NCBI RefSeq assembly: GCF_000337615.1
Contig: NZ_AOII01000081.1
Coordinates: 564 to 54,090 of the forward strand
Source: Natrinema pallidum DSM 3751
Lineage (GTDB): Archaea; Halobacteriota; Halobacteria; Halobacteriales; Natrialbaceae
Length of the DNA: 53,527 nucleotides
Direction: 5' to 3'
In this document: positions 50,920 through 53,527 of the stretch, piece by piece
Layout of the letters: every line of letters starts with the position of its first letter
Numbering within the stretch: position 1 is the first letter of the stretch
Notes under the pieces: model-generated
What the model saw: the letters and a program-made list of their open reading frames with translations, nothing else
Told to the model about the DNA's origin: nothing
Databases searched by the model: none
Translations under genes and position numbers: made by a program

Positions 50920-51647
50920 CAGAGTCCCTCCCCGGCGAGGTATGCCTCCTGGACCGCGTCGTTGTCGGCGATCTCCGCGGGCGTTCCCGCGGCGAGGAAG
51001 TCGCCGTTGTTGAGGACGACGACGCGATCGACGAGTTCCATCAGCCCGCCCATGTTGTGGTCGACGACGACCATCGTCATCCCGTCCTCGCGGAAGCGTT
51101 CGATCTGGGCGGCGAGTGCCCCGATTTCGGCCTGGTTCATCCCGGCGAACGGTTCGTCGAGCAGCATGAGTTCGGGCTCGGTCGCCAGCGATTTGGCGAT
51201 CTCGAGCCGTCGAACGTCCGCATGCGGGAGTTCGCTCGGCATCTCGTGGAGTTTGTCTTCGATATCGATGCGTGCGGCGTACTCGCGGATCTCCTCGTCG
51301 CTCGCGCCACCGTGGAGCGAGCGGATACTGTTCGGGAGCGTGAACAGCCTGATGTTCTCGCTCACGGAGTACAGGTCGATCGGGTTCGACTCCTGTGAGA
51401 CCCGCGAGAGTCCCTTGGTGACGATTTGGTGGGTCGAATCCGACGTGATGTCCTCGCCGTTGAACCGTATCTCGCCGTCAGTCACGTCGTACAGACCCAT
51501 GATGCAGTTGAACACCGTCGACTTCCCCGACCCGTTCGGGCCGATCAGTCCGACGATTTCGCCCTCGTCGACTTCGAGCGAGAAGTCGTCGACGGCGACC
51601 AGTCCACCGAACGTTTTCGTGAGGTTGTCGACTTCCAGAACGCTCAT
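50919..51647 (-). CDS. livG: Branched-chain amino-acid ABC transporter ATP-binding protein LivG
   Basis: 242 residues. Walker A GPNGSGKSTVFNCI (about 36-49), a signature-like PHADVRRLEIAKSLATE that departs from the consensus LSGGQ and reads as P-H-A-D-V, Walker B LMLLDEPFAGMNQAE and switch VVDHNMGG. The missing LSGGQ Gly-Gly pair is odd for an ABC ATPase, although LivG proteins vary there. It is the first ATPase of the Liv system. It starts 4 bases inside the end of livM. Confidence 0.93.
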   Translation of the reverse strand: MSVLEVDNLTKTFGGLVAVDDFSLEVDEGEIVGLIGPNGSGKSTVFNCIMGLYDVTDGEIRFNGEDITSDSTHQIVTKGLSRVSQESNPIDLYSVSENIRLFTLPNSIRSLHGGASDEEIREYAARIDIEDKLHEMPSELPHADVRRLEIAKSLATEPELMLLDEPFAGMNQAEIGALAAQIERFREDGMTMVVVDHNMGGLMELVDRVVVLNNGDFLAAGTPAEIADNDAVQEAYLAGEGL

Positions 51648-52801
51648 TCGGACTCACCTCGAACGGCACCGAGACGGTGCCAGATCGCCCTGAACAGCCC
51701 GTCGCGTGCGAACACGAGCACGAACAGGACGATTAGCCACAAGAAGAGATACCTGACCGGCGTCGAATAGCCGTGGAGGACCTGGTGGTTGAGAACCTCG
51801 AAGAGGAACGCGCCGCCGAGCGGCCCGAGGATCGAGCTCATACCGCCGATAACGGCGATCGCGATCATCTCGATGCTGTTGTCGACGACGACGAACGTAC
51901 TCGGGTCGACGTTCCCGGTAAAGCCGACCAGGAGGACGCCGCCGATCCCCATCGGCACCGAACTGAGCACGAACGACCAGAGCTTGAACTTCGTCGGATT
52001 GAGCCCCGCGGCGGACACCGCCGGTTCGTTTTCGCGGATCGCGATCAGGATCATTCCGAGGTTCGATCGGGCCATGAACGTCAATGCGAGCGCGATGAGC
52101 AGCATCGGAATCGCCATGTAGTAGTATCGCACCATCGGGTCCCAGGTGAAGACGTCCGGCTGGCCGAACCCGGGAATGCCCCCGAGCAAACTGAACGCCG
52201 TCGTCAGCCTGTAAAACAGGAGCACGGCGACGAACGTGATCAGCGAGAAGTACGGCCCCTCGAGCCGAAGCGTAGGCAGCGCGATTAACAGCCCGACCAC
52301 GAGCGCGGCCAGCACCGACACCGATCCCGTGACCCAGATCGACAGCGTCGGATCGACGTGTACGATCAGGAGGGCCGTCGTGTAGCCGGCCGCGCCGGAC
52401 AGCGCGGAGTGGCCGAAGCTGATGTAGCCGGTGTATCCGCTCTGGATGTCCCAACTCATCGCGAAGATGGCCCAGATACTGGCCAGCGCCAGCGTTCGCA
52501 GAAGGCCGCCGCCGAGGAGCGGGCCGACCATCGGAGCCCAGGTGCCCGCGGTGAGGAGTCCGGCGACGCTGACCGCGATCACGCCGAACTGCAGTCCCGA
52601 CATCTCGCCGAAGTACGGCCCCAGCGATCGGTTGTACCCGTCTGCAACCGGATCGAGGACCCGGTCGATCGGTGCCAGCAGCCGCTCGAGCGTTCGACCG
52701 ATCGGCCACAGAACCTGTCGCCGTAGCGTTCCGGCGACGCGACCGATTCGACCCGTTACCGTCGAGCAGACCGTTCCGAGGAGTAGTATCGTACTAATCA
52801 T
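51644..52801 (-). CDS. livM: Branched-chain amino-acid ABC permease LivM
   Basis: 385 residues from MISTILLLGTVCSTV. The first helix and about 60 residues of charged lead come before the LivM core, which begins near residue 80 (SVAGLLTAGTW). LivM marks are SIWAIFAMSWDIQSGYTGYISFGHSALSG, PTLRLEGPYFSLITFVAVLLFYRL, AIRENEPAVSAAGLN and AIAVIGGMSSILGPLGGAF. It starts 8 bases within the end of livH. The lead gives it a longer N-terminus than bacterial LivM. Confidence 0.93.
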   Translation of the reverse strand: MISTILLLGTVCSTVTGRIGRVAGTLRRQVLWPIGRTLERLLAPIDRVLDPVADGYNRSLGPYFGEMSGLQFGVIAVSVAGLLTAGTWAPMVGPLLGGGLLRTLALASIWAIFAMSWDIQSGYTGYISFGHSALSGAAGYTTALLIVHVDPTLSIWVTGSVSVLAALVVGLLIALPTLRLEGPYFSLITFVAVLLFYRLTTAFSLLGGIPGFGQPDVFTWDPMVRYYYMAIPMLLIALALTFMARSNLGMILIAIRENEPAVSAAGLNPTKFKLWSFVLSSVPMGIGGVLLVGFTGNVDPSTFVVVDNSIEMIAIAVIGGMSSILGPLGGAFLFEVLNHQVLHGYSTPVRYLFLWLIVLFVLVFARDGLFRAIWHRLGAVRGESE

Positions 52802-53447
52802 GGGCGAACTCCCTCCCGTAGAGTCCCTGCGGCATGAACAGCAGGAAGGCAACGAGCACGACGAGCGAGAGGATGCCTCGGAACCCGTGCCCGACGAACG
52901 TGACCGTGAACTGTTCGAGGAATCCGATGACGTACGCCGCGACGACGGACCCCTTGATCGACCCGATACCGCCGATGACGACGATCATAAACGCCAGCGC
53001 GAGCGGGTTGAGCCACATGAGCGGCGTCGCCCCGCCCGTCGAGCCGAGGATGATACCCGCGGTACCGGCGAGTGCGCCGGCGATGAGCCACGTCTTCGAC
53101 CGGACCGAGTGAAGGTCGACGCCGGTCAACTGCGCCCCCCGCTCGCTCATCGAGGCCGCGAGGATCGACCGGCCGTCGTCGGTCTTCGTGATATAGTACC
53201 ACAGCAGCCCGATCGCGATCCACGAGATGACGAACCCGACGAACTGAACGATACGGGGCCGCGCGTTGATCCCGTAGGGCTCGAGGTTTACGGCTCCACT
53301 GACGAGCGTCATGCCAAGCGGCGAGCTACCGAAGCGAATGAGGATGACTTCCGTCGCCGCGACCGCGACGATGACCGTCGCCAGAAACGTGATGACGACG
53401 TTTTCCTCGACCCAGCGGACGAGAATCTGATAGAGCCCCCGAGCGTG
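52794..53447 (-). pseudogene. livH: Branched-chain amino-acid ABC permease LivH, N-terminus missing
   Basis: 218 codons remain open (53447 to 52794), reading HARGLYQILVRWVEENVV and on into LATVIVAVAATEVILIRFG, and ending at FMPQGLYGREFAHD. LivH is normally about 290-310 residues, so some 85-95 N-terminal residues, with the first two or three helices, are absent. A TGA at 53448-53450 in frame closes the reading upstream, just where the sequence stops looking like LivH. I infer that a mobile element cut the gene. An internal ATG at 53312 could give a shorter protein of 172 residues, but it would lack the helices needed. If the contig end is an assembly artefact, the gene may be whole in the genome. 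Confidence 0.75.
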
Positions 53448-53527
53448 TCATAGAAAGCGTCACGTACGAAGCAGCAGGGTGCGGAAAGTGTGTCCAGCAC
53501 AACCGCGACCCTGCAAGACGTTGCTTC
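53448..53527. mobile_element. Probable insertion-sequence end (right edge)
   Basis: The last 80 bases are outside LivH. They contain a strong hairpin: GAAGCA at 53468 with TGCTTC ending at 53527, GCAGGGT at 53474 with ACCCTGC ending at 53514, and GCGG with CCGC inside. One plus-strand frame is open to the edge with a C-G-K-C motif, possibly part of a transposase. The element family cannot be named. An intact element likely lies beyond the window. Confidence 0.4.

Noticed and set aside
53453..53527. Partial transposase on the plus strand
   Set aside because: One frame is open to the edge with a CGKC motif, but only about 25 residues are visible and none match a transposase that I can name. 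It is noted under the mobile-element edge instead of as a gene.

Overview
The window is chromosome-type DNA from an extremely halophilic archaeon (class Halobacteria, probably the Natrialbales, Natrinema/Haloterrigena-like). The evidence is high GC with strongly acidic proteins, many twin-arginine signal peptides and lipoboxes, PGF-CTERM surface proteins together with archaeosortase A, TATA boxes lying about 27-30 bases before start codons (leaderless mRNAs), and the archaeal cluster rpl44e-rps27e-aIF2alpha-nop10. No replication origin, rRNA, CRISPR array or complete insertion sequence was seen. Both ends look like insertion-sequence edges: the first and last genes are cut there, which suggests a contig bounded by repeats.

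Layout. 1-5400: a truncated fibronectin-like surface protein, a cohesin/PGF-CTERM protein, and a PhoX-type (DUF839) phosphatase fused to a cohesin-like and a dockerin-like domain, then a small conserved protein. 5500-15700: phosphoglycerate mutase gpmI, an HTTM membrane protein, a zinc ribbon, nurA, small regulators, a third cohesin/PGF-CTERM protein, herA and an alpha/beta hydrolase. 15860-24400: exported and membrane proteins of unknown role around a divergent promoter with a perfect palindrome, PspA, small winged-helix proteins, two tandem paralogous membrane proteins, a candidate structured RNA and a tiny zinc-finger protein. 24680-30800: a Tat-exported protein, the dgcN-dgcA pair for D-glutamate, a sulfatase-GtrA pair and a VTT-domain protein. 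30850-35000: an MFS transporter, coaBC, a membrane-bound DUF7344 regulator and hpt.

35000-41900 is a complete dipeptide/oligopeptide ABC transporter operon. Its substrate-binding protein appears circularly permuted relative to the usual family order. 42000-46400 holds initiator tRNA-Met, a second GtrA gene, the ribosomal/translation operon and a winged-helix regulator. 46500-50060 holds artA, a phosphoesterase and an FAD oxidoreductase. 50200-53450 is a liv branched-chain amino-acid ABC operon (livF, livG, livM, livH) on the minus strand, with livH truncated at the right edge.

The genes meet on three themes. One is cell-surface assembly: cohesin and dockerin domains, PGF-CTERM anchors and ArtA. 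The second is peptide and amino-acid uptake and catabolism: Dpp, Liv and DgcN/DgcA. The third is core information processing: HerA/NurA, ribosomal proteins, aIF2alpha, Nop10 and initiator tRNA. The points most worth checking are the permuted binding protein, the PhoX/cohesin/dockerin locus, the three-way-junction RNA near 24,010-24,120, a pair of long imperfect palindromes, and a leaderless upstream ORF coupled to a DUF7344 gene.
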